Shown here piece by piece: positions 42,599 through 50,581 of a stretch of 64,000 bases of DNA. The stretch comes from PALSA-911 sp963839645 (GTDB taxonomy: Bacteria; Pseudomonadota; Alphaproteobacteria; Acetobacterales; Acetobacteraceae): positions 496,001 through 560,000 of the forward strand of contig CAWIVZ010000001.1 in assembly GCA_963839645.1 (NCBI GenBank), given 5' to 3'. The position numbers and the translations under genes are program-made. The notes below the pieces were generated by a model that was not told the DNA's origin, ran no database searches, and saw only the letters and a program-made list of their open reading frames with translations. Position 1 is the stretch's first letter; each line of letters opens with the position of its first letter.

Positions 42599-45500
42599 AT
42601 GCCAACTGAGAAAATCCATGAATATCACTTGCCGGGCAAGATGAAGATAGAGAACGCAATGACCCTTGCGACGGGTCTGGCGGACCCTCAAGCGGTCTTG
42701 GTCGAGCTTTTGGCGCATGAAGCACTCGATCCACTCTTTATCCAGGCACCACGCAGTGGCGTTTTGAGCGCCTGGTACGGACATGTCCCGTTCGCGTATT
42801 GGATCATGTCCGCGTTGCGACCGCGCCGGTTCGTGGAACTGGGGACTCATAATGGCGTCTCTTATGCCGCGTTCTGTGACGCCGTGTCCCGCGCCGACCT
42901 CGACACGCGCTGCTTCGCCGTCGATACCTGGCAGGGCGACGCGGATGCCGGCTGTTACGAGGAAGATGTCTTTACCGATCTCCAGGCCTTCCATGACGCG
43001 CGATTTGGCGCCTTCTCGGTAATGGTGCGTTCGACCTTCGATCAGGCGCGTGACCATTTCGATGACGGCTCCATCGATCTCCTGCACATCGATGGCCGCC
43101 ACTCCTACGAGGCCGTGAAGCATGATTTCGCGAACTGGCGGCCGAAGCTGTCGTCCAGGGCCGTCGTGCTGTTCCACGGCACCAATATGCGCGAGCGAGA
43201 TTTCGGGGTATGGCGCCTGTGGGCAGAATTGCTGGAAACCCATCCGGGCTTCGAGTTCCTTCACGGGCACGGACTCGGTGTCTTCGCCTTCGGATCGGAA
43301 GTGCCGGATGCGGTGCGCGCGCTGTGCAGTCTGAGTGATCCGGCCGCGATTGCCAGGGTGCGCGAGCGGTTCGCGGTCAGCGGACGCCACTGCGTTATAG
43401 AAATCGAGTTTGAGCGGCTACGGCGGGACGCCACCGCCGGCGCGAAAGCACTCGCCGCCGCTACGGCCGACCGCGACACTGCCCGTGCCGCGCTGCAGGC
43501 GCAGGCTGATCTCCAAAAAAGGGAGTGGACGCGCCTTTTTACCGTCGCCAAGGAGTGGGAGCGGAAGGCGGCGGTGGCGGACAGCCTAAAAAAAGACGCA
43601 GAAACACAAAAGACAGATATTAGTATCCAAATCAGTATCCAAAAAGATGAATTAGCCCGCCTTTCTGCCGTCGCCACGGGGTGGGAGCGAGCGGCGGTGG
43701 AGGCGCGGTGTGAGCTGCAGGACACGCGTAACCATCTCGGACAAGCGCTCGCCCAGCTGGAGCAGCAACTCGACGCCTTCCAGCGGTCCACCGCGTGGCG
43801 GCTGACCTGGCCGGTTCGTGCCTTGATAATGCGCCTGCCGGCTTCACTGCGCCGTGAGGGACGGCGCGCTTTGAAGGCGGCCTATTGGGCCGCGACGCCG
43901 GCCCGGATCCCCGCGCGCCTGCGCGCACGGCGCCAAGTGCTTGCGTCTGAACTGGCGCCGCCGCAGGCGAGTCCGGCGATGCACGCCCTGTCCGGCCCTG
44001 ACGAGCGCGCCGAGCCTTTTGAGCCGGAGATGGAGGCCGTGCAGAATGCGCCGCCGGCTGCCTCGCCGGACCGTTTCTCGCTCGACCGCATCCCGCCGCT
44101 GCGGGGGGATTACGCGGCGACGCTGGAATGGTACGACCCGGAGGCGCCCGAAGTCTCCATCGTGGTGCTGAACTGGAACCGCGGCGACATGACGCTTCTG
44201 TGCCTGCAGCATCTATGGCAGCGCACGACCGGTCACCGCTACGAGATCATCATCGTTGACAATGGCAGCCGCGACGAGGAGATCGAGCTGCTGCGGGCCA
44301 ATGCGACGCTCGCCCGCGTCATCCCTCTCGGTGCGAACCGGTATTTCGGGGAGGCGAACAACATCGGCGTGGAGGCCGCGCGCGGCCGTTACATCTGTCT
44401 GCTGAACAATGACGCCTTCGTGCACGAGGGCTGGCTGGCGCCAATGGTGCGCTTCCTGGAGGACGACCCGTTGGCCGGCGCGGTCGGGCCGCGCTTCCTG
44501 TATCCTGGCGGGAAGCTGCAGGAGGCCGGCGCGATCATCAACCCAGATGGCTCGACCCTCCAACTGGGCAAGGGCGCGGCACCCAACGACCCAGTGTACA
44601 ACTCCGCACGGCAGGTTGACTACGTTTCCGCGGCCTGCGTTCTGCTGCGGCGCGACGAGTTCCTGCGCGTCCTCGGCTTCGACCTGACCTGGGATCCCGC
44701 GTATTACGAGGACGTGGATCTCTGCCTGAAGCTGAGGCTGATCGGGCTGCGCACTTTCTATTGTCCGCAGTCGTCCGTTACACATATCGAGAACGCGACC
44801 AGCGCCGACCATCGGCACGGCCTCAGGTTGGATGACATTGTCGCGATCAACCGCGGCAAGTTCCTCGCACGCTGGCAAGAATTCCTGCGGATGTCGGGGG
44901 CGGAGGCGCCGAACCTCATCCCTCCGCCTGCCGCGCCAGTCCCACCGATCCCGGATCGGCCCCGCGTCATGATTTTCACGCCTTACAATATCACGCCTGG
45001 CGGCGGGGAGCGCTACTTCCTCACCATCGCCGAGGCGTTCCGCGGCGTGGCGCAGGTAACACTGGTTACGCCTCAACCATTCAGTCGGATACGGATCCTG
45101 ACGATGGGCCGAGATTTCGGCCTGCAGCTGGACCATGTCGAGTTGTTGGGTTTGGGCGATCTCTACACCCATCCCGCGCACGACCTCGCCTTCGTCATCG
45201 GCAACGAAATCCTGCCGCCGGTCGGCCGGATGGCGACACGCAATCTCTTCATTTGCCAGTTCCCGTTCCCGATCGAGGATAAGGCGTATGCGAAGCGCGT
45301 GCGGCCGTTCTGGGACGACTATGACATGCTGCTCTGCTACTCAGACTTCGTGCGGGGGCATGTGGATGCGACGATCCGTTCCCTCGACCTCCCGGAGCGG
45401 CCGGTCCAAATCCTGGCGCCCCCCGTGCCCATGCTGCCGATCGGCCGGGCGAAGCGCGCTCAGATACTGCATGTGGGACGGTTCTTTGCCGGCGGTCACT

Positions 45501-46084
45501 GTAAGCGCCAGGACGTGCTGATCGAGGCGCTGCGCACGCTGGTGGCGCAGGGCGTCGAAACGGAGCTGCACCTCGCAGGCTCGCTTCATCCGGAGCCGGA
45601 GCACAGAACCTATTACGCCGACCTCGTCGAGCGAGCGGCCGGGCTGCCGGTGCATTTCCATATCAATTGCTCCGCCGAGACCCTGCGGATCCTGTATGCG
45701 GAGAGCCGCGTCTATTGGCATGCGACCGGCTTCGGGCACGACCCGGAAACCGAGCCGCACACGACGGAGCATTTCGGCATCTCTGTTGTCGAAGCCATGT
45801 CGGCCGGCTGCATACCCATCGTCTTTGCGGCGGGCGGCCCGGCGGAGGTCGTGGCGGACGGCGTGACCGGCTTCCTCTTCCATACCGTTGAAGAACTCTG
45901 CGCCCGTACTCGCCTGCTGCTTCTGGATACCCCCCGGGAAGCCCTGGACGGTTTCGCCGAGGCCGCTGCGAACGCAGCCCATACATATAACGAGACGACA
46001 TTCAAAGCGCGTGTTCGCACCCTTGCGGCGCGCTTTCTCGCCTTTCCCGCGGAGGTGCCGGCCGCACCCTTGGCCGTAGCCTGA
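42599..46084 (+). CDS. Methyltransferase-GT2-GT4 trifunctional glycan protein (1161 aa)
   Basis: A single open frame with three enzymatic units. About 60-225: class I methyltransferase of the Methyltransf_24 type (RRFVELGTHNGVSYAAFCDA, AVDTWQGDADAG, LLHIDGRHSYEAVKHDF). About 280-395: coiled coil, then FQRSTAWRLTWPVRALI, a linker typical of large glycosyltransferases. About 513-750: GT2 (SIVVLNWNRGDMTLLCLQHL, LLNNDAFVHEGW, YYEDVDLCLKLRLIG, rhamnosyltransferase-like). About 785-1150: GT4 (YNITPGGGERYFLTIAEAF, EHFGISVVEAMSAGCIPIV). A start at MKIENAMTLATG (42641) is also possible. Probably synthesises a methylated surface oligosaccharide. Confidence 0.88.
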   Translation: MPTEKIHEYHLPGKMKIENAMTLATGLADPQAVLVELLAHEALDPLFIQAPRSGVLSAWYGHVPFAYWIMSALRPRRFVELGTHNGVSYAAFCDAVSRADLDTRCFAVDTWQGDADAGCYEEDVFTDLQAFHDARFGAFSVMVRSTFDQARDHFDDGSIDLLHIDGRHSYEAVKHDFANWRPKLSSRAVVLFHGTNMRERDFGVWRLWAELLETHPGFEFLHGHGLGVFAFGSEVPDAVRALCSLSDPAAIARVRERFAVSGRHCVIEIEFERLRRDATAGAKALAAATADRDTARAALQAQADLQKREWTRLFTVAKEWERKAAVADSLKKDAETQKTDISIQISIQKDELARLSAVATGWERAAVEARCELQDTRNHLGQALAQLEQQLDAFQRSTAWRLTWPVRALIMRLPASLRREGRRALKAAYWAATPARIPARLRARRQVLASELAPPQASPAMHALSGPDERAEPFEPEMEAVQNAPPAASPDRFSLDRIPPLRGDYAATLEWYDPEAPEVSIVVLNWNRGDMTLLCLQHLWQRTTGHRYEIIIVDNGSRDEEIELLRANATLARVIPLGANRYFGEANNIGVEAARGRYICLLNNDAFVHEGWLAPMVRFLEDDPLAGAVGPRFLYPGGKLQEAGAIINPDGSTLQLGKGAAPNDPVYNSARQVDYVSAACVLLRRDEFLRVLGFDLTWDPAYYEDVDLCLKLRLIGLRTFYCPQSSVTHIENATSADHRHGLRLDDIVAINRGKFLARWQEFLRMSGAEAPNLIPPPAAPVPPIPDRPRVMIFTPYNITPGGGERYFLTIAEAFRGVAQVTLVTPQPFSRIRILTMGRDFGLQLDHVELLGLGDLYTHPAHDLAFVIGNEILPPVGRMATRNLFICQFPFPIEDKAYAKRVRPFWDDYDMLLCYSDFVRGHVDATIRSLDLPERPVQILAPPVPMLPIGRAKRAQILHVGRFFAGGHCKRQDVLIEALRTLVAQGVETELHLAGSLHPEPEHRTYYADLVERAAGLPVHFHINCSAETLRILYAESRVYWHATGFGHDPETEPHTTEHFGISVVEAMSAGCIPIVFAAGGPAEVVADGVTGFLFHTVEELCARTRLLLLDTPREALDGFAEAAANAAHTYNETTFKARVRTLAARFLAFPAEVPAAPLAVA

Positions 46085-46149
46085 TCACCACGGCTGCCGG
46101 CTCGGACGTCCCGGATGCCGGCTGTTTGGACCATAGCAAGGTAGAACGA

Positions 46150-46512
46150 GATGCGGGCTGTTGGTCGGCTGGCTGGTGCATCCGGCCGACATTCAGGACC
46201 GCGACGGCGCGGCCAAGACGTTGGCAACGATCCGGCGTCACTATCCATGGCTGCGCCATATCTTCGCAGACGGCGGCTGCGCCGGCGACAAGCCGCGCGG
46301 CGAGCTGGCCGGAATGGGTCGATGGACCGTCCAAATCATCAAGCGTTCCGACACCGCCCAGGGGTTCGAAGTGCTGCCAAGGCGATGGGTTGTCGAACGA
46401 ACCTTCGCGTGGCTCGGCCGCTGTCGCAGGCTCGCCAAGGACTTCGCGGCAACCGTCTCCAGCGCCACTGCGTGGATGCTCATGGCCCACATCCCAATGC
46501 TGACCAGGTTGC
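46150..46512 (+). mobile_element. C-terminal fragment of an IS5-family transposase
   Basis: Plus-strand coding remains of the transposase C-terminal half: VGWLVHPADIQDRDGAAK, HIFADGGCAGDKPRGELAG (DDE region), VLPRRWVVERTFAWLGRCRR, then SATAWMLMAHIPMLTRLL. The N-terminal half is absent. The fragment is cut off at its right end by the 0.9-kb repeat copy B. Its last residues match the end of the element at 26411-26945, so both come from the same or a closely related IS. Confidence 0.82.
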
Positions 46513-46732
46513 TTGGTCTCGGTTGGCCCTCCTTGCCCTCCCAAACAAATGGATGGATTCCAAAGGCTTGCCTTTGGTAGGGGTCCCCAAACTTCAAGCA
46601 TGGGGCAAAGCTCCTTGGCCTTGCTTCCTTCACCCGACTGCCCTGCGGGTCCCGGTCGGCCCGTCACAAGGTGCCCCCACCGGCGGCCGAAATCCCATAT
46701 CCGTCTCACGACATATTTTTCCGGCGTCGATA

Positions 46733-47371
46733 TCATGGCCTGAGATCAAACCCGCCTTCCGTCTCCCCTCCTCCTTGTGGGGAGGGGCCGGGGGTGGGGG
46801 TGGTGCCGGAGATCGCACAGCGGAAACCCCCATCTCCCGAGCCTCCAGCCCCACCCCCGCCGGCATCCTGCCCATCCCCGCCCGGCGCCGAGGCCGGCAA
46901 GGCGCCGTCCAATCCCTCCGCCATCATCCTCGCCGCCGCATGCTCCACCCACGCGGCCCGCCCCGCCGCCTCCTCATCCCCCTCGATCTTCCGCCGAACC
47001 GCCTGCATCCGCAGCAGCACCCGCAGCGCGGACTTCCCCTCCCGCATCAGGCTCATCGCCTGCGCCCGGCACTTCCGCGCCACCTCGAACTCGCACTCGC
47101 CGCTCACGGCCAGCCGCAGACAATCCATCGCCCACGCATCGGCGGCGACGAACTGCGCCGCCAACCGCCCCTCGGCCGCGTTCTCCGGCAGCAATGCCGC
47201 CACCGCCGCCATCGCGGCCCGGTCCCGTCGGATCTCCGCCGCCGGATCATTCGTCAGCGGCGGCGGCAAGGCGCCGCGCAGGATCAAAAGGATCTCCTGA
47301 AACGCCTCCCGGGGCAGCCGGCGCGCCCAGTCGGTTTCACGATCAGCCTGTTGGTTCGGTATATGATTCAT
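46733..47371 (-). CDS. Orphan Ala-rich protein of unknown function (intact copy)
   Basis: A 212-aa protein, not recognised. It begins MNHIPNQQADRETDWARRLP, then has FQEILLILRGALPPPL, a helical region (AAQFVAADAWAMDCLRLAV), a Cys-containing segment FEVARKCRAQAMSLMREG and a basic helix LRVLLRMQAVRRKIEGDEE. The C-terminal 25 or so residues (TPTPGPSPQGGG) are translation of a widespread GC-rich intergenic repeat and may not belong to the ancestral protein. A palindrome sits right before the start. A frameshifted copy is at 27194. Confidence 0.7.
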   Translation of the reverse strand: MNHIPNQQADRETDWARRLPREAFQEILLILRGALPPPLTNDPAAEIRRDRAAMAAVAALLPENAAEGRLAAQFVAADAWAMDCLRLAVSGECEFEVARKCRAQAMSLMREGKSALRVLLRMQAVRRKIEGDEEAAGRAAWVEHAAARMMAEGLDGALPASAPGGDGQDAGGGGAGGSGDGGFRCAISGTTPTPGPSPQGGGETEGGFDLRP

Positions 47372-47372
47372 C

Positions 47373-47391
47373 GTGTTAGTTTAACACTAAC
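47373..47391. promoter_or_regulatory. Palindrome next to the start codon of the orphan gene (copy B)
   Basis: Identical 19-base palindrome to that at 27174-27192, in the same place relative to the start codon at 47371. Conservation in both copies while flanking DNA has diverged a little suggests function, for example autoregulation, but the copies may also simply be recent. Confidence 0.45.
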
Positions 47392-47492
47392 ATCGCTAAC
47401 TAGGCAAGCAAAACCTACCTGGGTGGTGGGTCAGTCTCGCAAATGAGATTTGCCATATGGGAATTTAGTCCGACTCGACTTCCGAACGCCCT

Positions 47493-47819
47493 ATGCCATC
47501 ATGGCAAAGCATGGAAATCATCTGGGGCATCACAGCCATTGGGGCTCCGGGTCTATTATTCCTAGGGCTTGGCCTGATGGCCCTCCCGCAGTCCTCCCCC
47601 TTCATATCTCGTCTGTGTTTCTATGCGTCCGGCGTATGGGCTGCTATGGTTGGCTTTATGTGGTTAGTAACGACGCCAAAATCAGCATGGGCGCGCACGC
47701 TCGCGGGTGCGGCTCTTGGGGCCTTCGTATTCGTGCTAATACCTCAGGATGATTCGGCTCACCTATGGCCAGACCGCCCCCCAATTGTTGGGCTCCGGCA
47801 TAGCCTCTCCGCCGCATGA
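47493..47819 (+). CDS. Small membrane protein
   Basis: A 108-aa protein with three predicted membrane helices (WGITAIGAPGLLFLGLGLMAL, LCFYASGVWAAMVGFMWLV, TLAGAALGAFVFVLIP) and a short polar tail. An internal start at MEIIWGITA (47511) is more natural. No family recognised. Its end overlaps the next small open frame by 71 nt. Composition is less GC-rich than the core genes, suggesting accessory DNA. Confidence 0.5.
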   Translation: MPSWQSMEIIWGITAIGAPGLLFLGLGLMALPQSSPFISRLCFYASGVWAAMVGFMWLVTTPKSAWARTLAGAALGAFVFVLIPQDDSAHLWPDRPPIVGLRHSLSAA

Positions 47820-48033
47820 CAACACTTTCTACGGGAACATTCAGCCTGGCTTGTCTGGATTGGCTCAGGGCCACAACAATACGGTTGTTGGTCCCACAGA
47901 CCAGCGCGGCAACACTTTTATCAAACCAGGTACGGTAGCTGGCAGTCGCGCGTGCGGCGATGCCAGCAGTATCGCGATCGGATCACACGCCAACGCCGGC
48001 GCGTGCGCAAAACCAGACGGCCCTCAGCAGTAA
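47749..48033 (+). CDS. Small protein with Asn/Gly/Thr-rich repeats
   Basis: A 94-aa frame with short turn-rich units: DNTFYGNIQPGLSGLAQGHN, GNTFIKPGTVAG and SSIAIGSHANAGA. Spaced N-T-F and S-I-A-I-G units resemble beta-solenoid or trimeric-adhesin-like repeats. There is no signal peptide, and the start overlaps the membrane-protein gene, so the two could be parts of one gene joined by a frame change near 47745. A stop codon directly precedes the ATG in this frame. Confidence 0.4.
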   Translation: MIRLTYGQTAPQLLGSGIASPPHDNTFYGNIQPGLSGLAQGHNNTVVGPTDQRGNTFIKPGTVAGSRACGDASSIAIGSHANAGACAKPDGPQQ

Positions 48034-48048
48034 TACGGTTCAGCGAGT

Positions 48049-48083
48049 GTAGGGCGGATAAGCGAAGCGCAATCCGCCAACGC
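48049..48083 (+). repeat. REP palindrome (left of RAYT gene)
   Basis: A 35-nt REP-like sequence beginning GTAGGGCGGATAAGCGAAGC with internal GGCGGAT/ATCCGCC pairing. It matches the REP at 48676-48710 in inverse orientation, differing at 2 of 35 positions. It starts 4 nt beyond the stop of the RAYT gene (which reads from 48620 down to 48087). Confidence 0.85.
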
Positions 48084-48086
48084 AAA

Positions 48087-48620
48087 TCAAACCCGCTCTC
48101 CGGCCTCAACAACACCGGCACCATCCCCGCCCCAACCGGAAGGATAAACACCCGCCAACACGCAACGATGGAACGACGAAAACGGCCATTCCGCAACGTG
48201 CTCCACCCATCCATGCTTCACCGGATTGAAGTGAATATAATCCATATGCGCCGCATAATCCCGATCATCGCGGATCGTATGTTCCCAGAACCGCCGCTGC
48301 CATATGCCCCGTTCACTTCTCCGAAGCTGAACGGAAGACCGATGCTCGACCATCGGAAGCGACCTTGAAAACCGCGCCTTGATCTCTTTCCACCGCGTCG
48401 AAAAATCCCCGTCGCCAAGCGGCAGGGTCCAGAGACAATGCATGTGTTCGGGCAAGACCACCCACGCATCGATGTGGAACGGATGACGCGCCCGCGTCTG
48501 CCGAACCGCCGCGCGGAGCAATTCAATTTCGGCGGTCAGCAGACCAGCCCGCCGGTCCCGAAGATTGACCGTGAAGAAATAGGTGCCTCCGGGAACACGG
48601 TTACGGCGGTAATCGGGCAT
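48087..48620 (-). CDS. REP-associated tyrosine transposase (RAYT, TnpA-REP)
   Basis: Y1 (HUH superfamily) transposase-like protein of 177 aa. It begins MPDYRRNRVPGGTYFFTVNL, has the metal-binding LPEHMHCLWTLPLGDGDF (HxH) and the catalytic Tyr in MDYIHFNPVKHG. Such proteins are single-copy or low-copy, domesticated relatives of IS200/IS605 transposases that process REP sequences. Here REP sequences flank it on both sides in inverted orientation, forming a complete REP-RAYT unit. Confidence 0.93.
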   Translation of the reverse strand: MPDYRRNRVPGGTYFFTVNLRDRRAGLLTAEIELLRAAVRQTRARHPFHIDAWVVLPEHMHCLWTLPLGDGDFSTRWKEIKARFSRSLPMVEHRSSVQLRRSERGIWQRRFWEHTIRDDRDYAAHMDYIHFNPVKHGWVEHVAEWPFSSFHRCVLAGVYPSGWGGDGAGVVEAGERV

Positions 48621-48675
48621 GCGGCCAGTGTGCCAAGCGAAAGATGCGGGTCATAGGCCAGGGGTGCGGCACGTT

Positions 48676-48710
48676 GCGTTGGCGGATTGCGCTGCGCTGA
48701 TCCGCCCTAC
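48676..48710 (-). repeat. REP palindrome (right of RAYT gene)
   Basis: A 35-nt REP-like sequence ending GATCCGCCCTAC on the plus strand; on the minus strand it reads GTAGGGCGGATCAGCGCAGC. It is the inverted partner of 48049-48083. It lies upstream of the RAYT start and 155 nt before the start of the isocitrate lyase message region. Confidence 0.85.
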
Positions 48711-48864
48711 GAAGGGCGCTCACGTGCTTTACAGCTCGTGAAACGCATCTGTAAATTCCTTTACTGTTTTACCGCCCCCCACGCTTTCCCCCGTGACTTC
48801 GCATCCGCAGCATCCTAGATCCGTCGGGCCGCACCTGAGGCGGATCAATGTGAAGGAACTCCCC

Positions 48865-50526
48865 ATGGCCCACCCGAACTATTCCCCCGACGGTCTGGCT
48901 GGCGGCGTGGCCGCCCTGGTTGGCCGTGGCTCCTCCTATCAGGATCATACCGCGCAGGTCACCCGCCTGATCGAAAGCAAGAAGGGCACCTGGAACAGCA
49001 TCAACGCGGAATCGGTCGCGCGCATGCGCCTGCAGAACCGCTTCCTGACCGGCCTCGATATCGCCCGCTACACCGCCGGCATCATGCGCCAGGACATGGC
49101 GGCCTATGACGCCGATCCCACCACCTACACCCAGTCGCTCGGCGCCTGGCACGGCTTCATCGCCCAGCAGCAGATGATCGCGGTGAAGAAGCATTTCGGC
49201 ACCACCAAGCGCCGCTACATCTACCTCTCCGGCTGGATGGTCGCCGCCCTGCGCTCGGAATTCGGCCCGCTGCCGGACCAGTCGATGCACGAAAAAACCT
49301 CCGTGCCCGCCCTGATCCAGGAGATCTACACCTTCCTGCGCCAGGCCGACGCCCGCGAACTCGGCGGCCTGTTCCGCCAGATCGACGAAGCCCGCAAGGC
49401 CGGCGACGCCGCGAAGGAGGCCGAGCTGCAGGCGAAGGTGGAGAACTACGAAACCCACGTCGTGCCGATCATCGCCGACATCGATGCCGGCTTCGGCAAC
49501 GCCGAAGCCACCTACCTGCTGGCCAAGAAGATGATCGAGGCCGGCGCCTGCGCCCTGCAGATCGAGAACCAGGTTTCCGATGAAAAGCAGTGCGGCCACC
49601 AGGACGGCAAGGTCACCGTCCCGCATGAGGATTTCATCGCCAAGGTGCGCGCCGTGCGCTACGCCTTCCTCGAACTCGGCGTGGAAGACGGCATCATCGT
49701 CACCCGCACCGACAGCCTCGGCGCCGGCCTCACCAAGCAGATCGCCGTCAGCCACGCCCCGGGCGATCTCGGCGACCAGTACAACTCCTTCCTGGATTGC
49801 GAGGAGATCACCCCCGAAACCGCCCGCAACGGCGATGTCGTGCTCAACCGCAACGGCAAGCTGCTGCGTCCGAAGCGCCTGCCCAGCAACCTGTTCCAGT
49901 TCCGCGCCGGAACCGGGGAAGACCGTTGCGTGCTGGATGGCATCACCTCGCTGCAGAACGGCGCCGACCTGCTGTGGATCGAAACCGAGAAGCCCCACGT
50001 GGAGCAGATCGCCGGCATGATGGACCGCATCCGCGCCGTCGTCCCGAACGCCAAGCTCGCCTACAACAACTCGCCGTCGTTCAACTGGACCCTGAACTTC
50101 CGCCAGCAGGTGTTCGACGACTGGAAGGCAGCCGGCAAGAACGTCGTTGCCGACTACGACCGCGCGAAGCTGATGAGCGTGGAATACGACGCCACCCCGC
50201 TGGCCGCCGAAGCCGATGAGCGCATCCGCACCTTCCAGGCCGATGCCGCCAAGCGCGCGGGCATCTTCCACCACCTGATCACGCTGCCGACCTACCACAC
50301 CGCGGCGCTGTCGGCCGACAATCTGTCCAGGGAATACTTCGGCGCCCAGGGCATGCTCGGCTACGTGCGCAACGTCCAGCGGGAGGAAATCCGCCAGGGC
50401 ATCGCCTGCGTCCGCCACCAGAACATGGCCGGCTCGGACATCGGCGACGACCACAAGGAATACTTCGCCGGCGAGGCAGCCCTGAAGGCGGGCGGCGCCC
50501 ACAACACCATGAGCCAGTTCGGCTGA
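48865..50526 (+). CDS. aceA: Isocitrate lyase
   Basis: Isocitrate lyase of 553 aa, cleaving isocitrate to glyoxylate and succinate in the glyoxylate cycle. The start MAHPNYSPDGLAGG at 48865 has AAGGAAC upstream; the frame is open further up without conservation. The catalytic signature KQCGH (in SDEKQCGHQDGKVTVP) and the metal region IADIDAGFGNAEATYLLAKK are present. Length and sequence fit the long bacterial form seen in Pseudomonas and Acinetobacter. Malate synthase is not in the window. Confidence 0.95.
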   Translation: MAHPNYSPDGLAGGVAALVGRGSSYQDHTAQVTRLIESKKGTWNSINAESVARMRLQNRFLTGLDIARYTAGIMRQDMAAYDADPTTYTQSLGAWHGFIAQQQMIAVKKHFGTTKRRYIYLSGWMVAALRSEFGPLPDQSMHEKTSVPALIQEIYTFLRQADARELGGLFRQIDEARKAGDAAKEAELQAKVENYETHVVPIIADIDAGFGNAEATYLLAKKMIEAGACALQIENQVSDEKQCGHQDGKVTVPHEDFIAKVRAVRYAFLELGVEDGIIVTRTDSLGAGLTKQIAVSHAPGDLGDQYNSFLDCEEITPETARNGDVVLNRNGKLLRPKRLPSNLFQFRAGTGEDRCVLDGITSLQNGADLLWIETEKPHVEQIAGMMDRIRAVVPNAKLAYNNSPSFNWTLNFRQQVFDDWKAAGKNVVADYDRAKLMSVEYDATPLAAEADERIRTFQADAAKRAGIFHHLITLPTYHTAALSADNLSREYFGAQGMLGYVRNVQREEIRQGIACVRHQNMAGSDIGDDHKEYFAGEAALKAGGAHNTMSQFG

Positions 50527-50550
50527 CCATCCGAACCGGAAGAACGATAC

Positions 50551-50580
50551 GGCCCGGGGCGCAAGCCCCGGGCCTTTTTT
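50551..50580 (+). terminator. Strong rho-independent terminator of aceA
   Basis: A perfect 10-bp GC stem GGCCCGGGGC/GCCCCGGGCC with a GCAA loop is followed directly by six T's. It lies 24 nt after the aceA stop and 1 nt before the stop of the convergent tautomerase gene. Confidence 0.95.
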
Positions 50581-50581
50581 G

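Larger units (their letters stand above)
46512..47415 (-). repeat. About 0.9-kb repeat, copy B (inverted relative to 27149-28027)
   Basis: Read on the minus strand, this copy has the same order as copy A: palindrome, orphan gene (here intact), CCCACCCCCGGCCCCTCCCC repeat, and one half of a nested palindromic element (CCAAAGGCTTGCCTTTGG, then TTTGGGAGGGCAAGGAGGGCC in the corresponding order on the minus strand). Its left end abuts the IS5 fragment. Overall similarity to copy A is high, with scattered differences, mainly in the non-coding part. Confidence 0.85.
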
